Of a stretch of DNA of 16,407 bases, positions 15,514 to 16,407 are shown piece by piece. Numbering within the stretch: the stretch's first letter is position 1; every line of letters begins with the position of its first letter. The notes under the pieces were generated by a model, which was not told where the DNA came from, searched no databases, and saw only the letters and a program-made list of their open reading frames with translations. The translations under genes were made by a program, and so were the position numbers. Source of the stretch: Cercophora sp. LCS_1 (lineage: Eukaryota > Ascomycota > Sordariomycetes > Sordariales > Lasiosphaeriaceae); assembly GCA_036250225.1 (NCBI GenBank), contig JAPZLL010000100.1:1-16407 (forward strand), given 5' to 3'.

Positions 15514-16407
15514 GCTATCTTGTACCGGCGCGCGCCCCGCGGATCGGATCTTCCTCGACCTTCCTCTTCTTGCTCTGCTTGATCCGGCTTCTAGAGCCTC
15601 CATCTTTCGCTTGGAGAGAGCCGGCGCAAAGTCCTTCTCGTCCGTTGCCTTGCCGGCCTTTGGGAGAAACAAGCGGTCCGTCGGCGTCACCTTGGCCATG
15701 TGGTCGAAAATGTCCGGACCCGATCTGTGGCATCCTTCGACTTCCTCGGGGGTCGACCACGTTCTTTGTTCCTCCCCAAAATCAAACTCTAGGAGCGGCG
15801 CACGGAGCGTACCGAGGTCTGGATCGGCGTTTGGTGAGCTCGGGGGTCACCGGCGCGTTGGCGTTCTCGGGGGGACGCTTGCTCGGGGGGCCGCAACCCA
15901 CTTGCCTTTTCCCGTTTTCCCTTGGTGTTGGGTTCCGTGCGGGCCTCGGGCCTGGCCAGGCGGTGGCATCCAAGGGGGGCACGCTTGCCCGCGACGGCGG
16001 TATCTCAGGGGGCCTCGGTCGGGGCGCTTCCGGTAGGCCCTCTTCAGTTGGTGGTGCGTACCGGGTCGGCCCCCCTTGGCCCTCTGGGTCTTGGGGGCCG
16101 GCCATCCAACGGGTACCGGGGTCAGCATCATCACCACGCGCCTTGGGCACTCGGCCGGCCAGGCCCCGGACCTTGTGCGTGGGTAGGGGGGCACCCGGCG
16201 GCCAGGTGGTTCTCCTGGACCACGGTAGGCCGTTGTTCGTTTTTCGTGGGCCACTCACTGAACGGGGTAGGGCGCCAAGAACACATCCTTGGCATCATGT
16301 TGCAGGGACCTGACTCGGTCCGAGTCAGGCCCGCCACAGAGTGGCAGACCACCTCTCCACAGCTGGCGCCACTTCCCCACACTTGTTGCCACCTGCAGGC
16401 CTATTTA
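15514..16407 (-). other. GC-rich stretch with broken coding-like minus frames
   Basis: Three minus frames are coding-like in turn. From upstream: 16382-16131 (CNMMPRMCSWRPTPFSEWPT), 16258-15782 (Pro/Arg-rich, ending TKRRSRPRYAPCAAP), and 15699-15550 (MAKVTPTDRLFLPKAGKATD, then ALSKRKMEALEAGSSRARRG). Together they look like one basic, disordered protein broken by frameshifts. The last part would be nuclear or nucleic-acid binding by composition only. I recognise no family; a gag-like or other transposon protein is possible. The frame runs into the 152 bp unit remnant at 15513. No RNA gene seen. Confidence 0.3.
16309..16329. repeat. Perfect palindrome, 10 bp arms around one base
   Basis: CCTGACTCGG and its exact reverse complement are separated by a single T. 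A symmetric protein-binding site (for example for a dimeric Zn-cluster or bZIP factor) is possible, but nothing nearby shows what it serves. Confidence 0.6.

Overview
The window reads as nuclear DNA of a filamentous ascomycete (Pezizomycotina; a Sordariomycete is my best guess). The pointers are a spliced APH-type phosphotransferase gene with a short fungal-style intron, a fungal kinase-like fossil, a pogo/Fot-type DNA transposon with TA flanks, and dense gene relics and minisatellites. Only one gene looks intact. The rest is repeat-rich, rearranged accessory DNA.

Layout. 52-1766 (minus): a two-exon aminoglycoside-phosphotransferase-like protein with a C-terminal membrane segment. 1767-4423: gene-poor, with a broken kinase-like gene at about 3006-3545 (plus). 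4424-4720 (minus): a relic of a Ser/Thr protein kinase. 4714-6686 (minus): two neighbouring relics of one uncharacterised fungal protein family; the first carries two in-register coding minisatellites (33 and 39 bp units). 6668-7758: a dispersed repeat piece, a coding-like fragment and a ~108 bp direct repeat. 7759-11958: a ~4.2 kb segment bounded by ~307 bp inverted repeats and filled with minisatellites, recent tandem duplications and coding-like fragments. 11989-15513: a ~152 bp tandem duplication whose second copy is split by a pogo-type transposon (12279-15494). That transposon is itself split by a 1,026 bp TIR element with a perfect 8 bp target duplication (12424-13449). 15514-16407: GC-rich DNA with coding-like but broken minus-strand frames.

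How it fits together. There is no operon-like or pathway logic. The order of events can be partly read: tandem duplication, then pogo insertion, then insertion of the TIR element into pogo, then nonsense mutations that can all be explained by C:G to T:A transitions. The intact tandem copy preserves the empty target site of the pogo insertion. I found no convincing RNA gene, CRISPR array or known defence system. The best candidates for something undescribed are the nested 1,026 bp element with its own non-transposase reading frame, and the 4.2 kb inverted-repeat-bounded unit.
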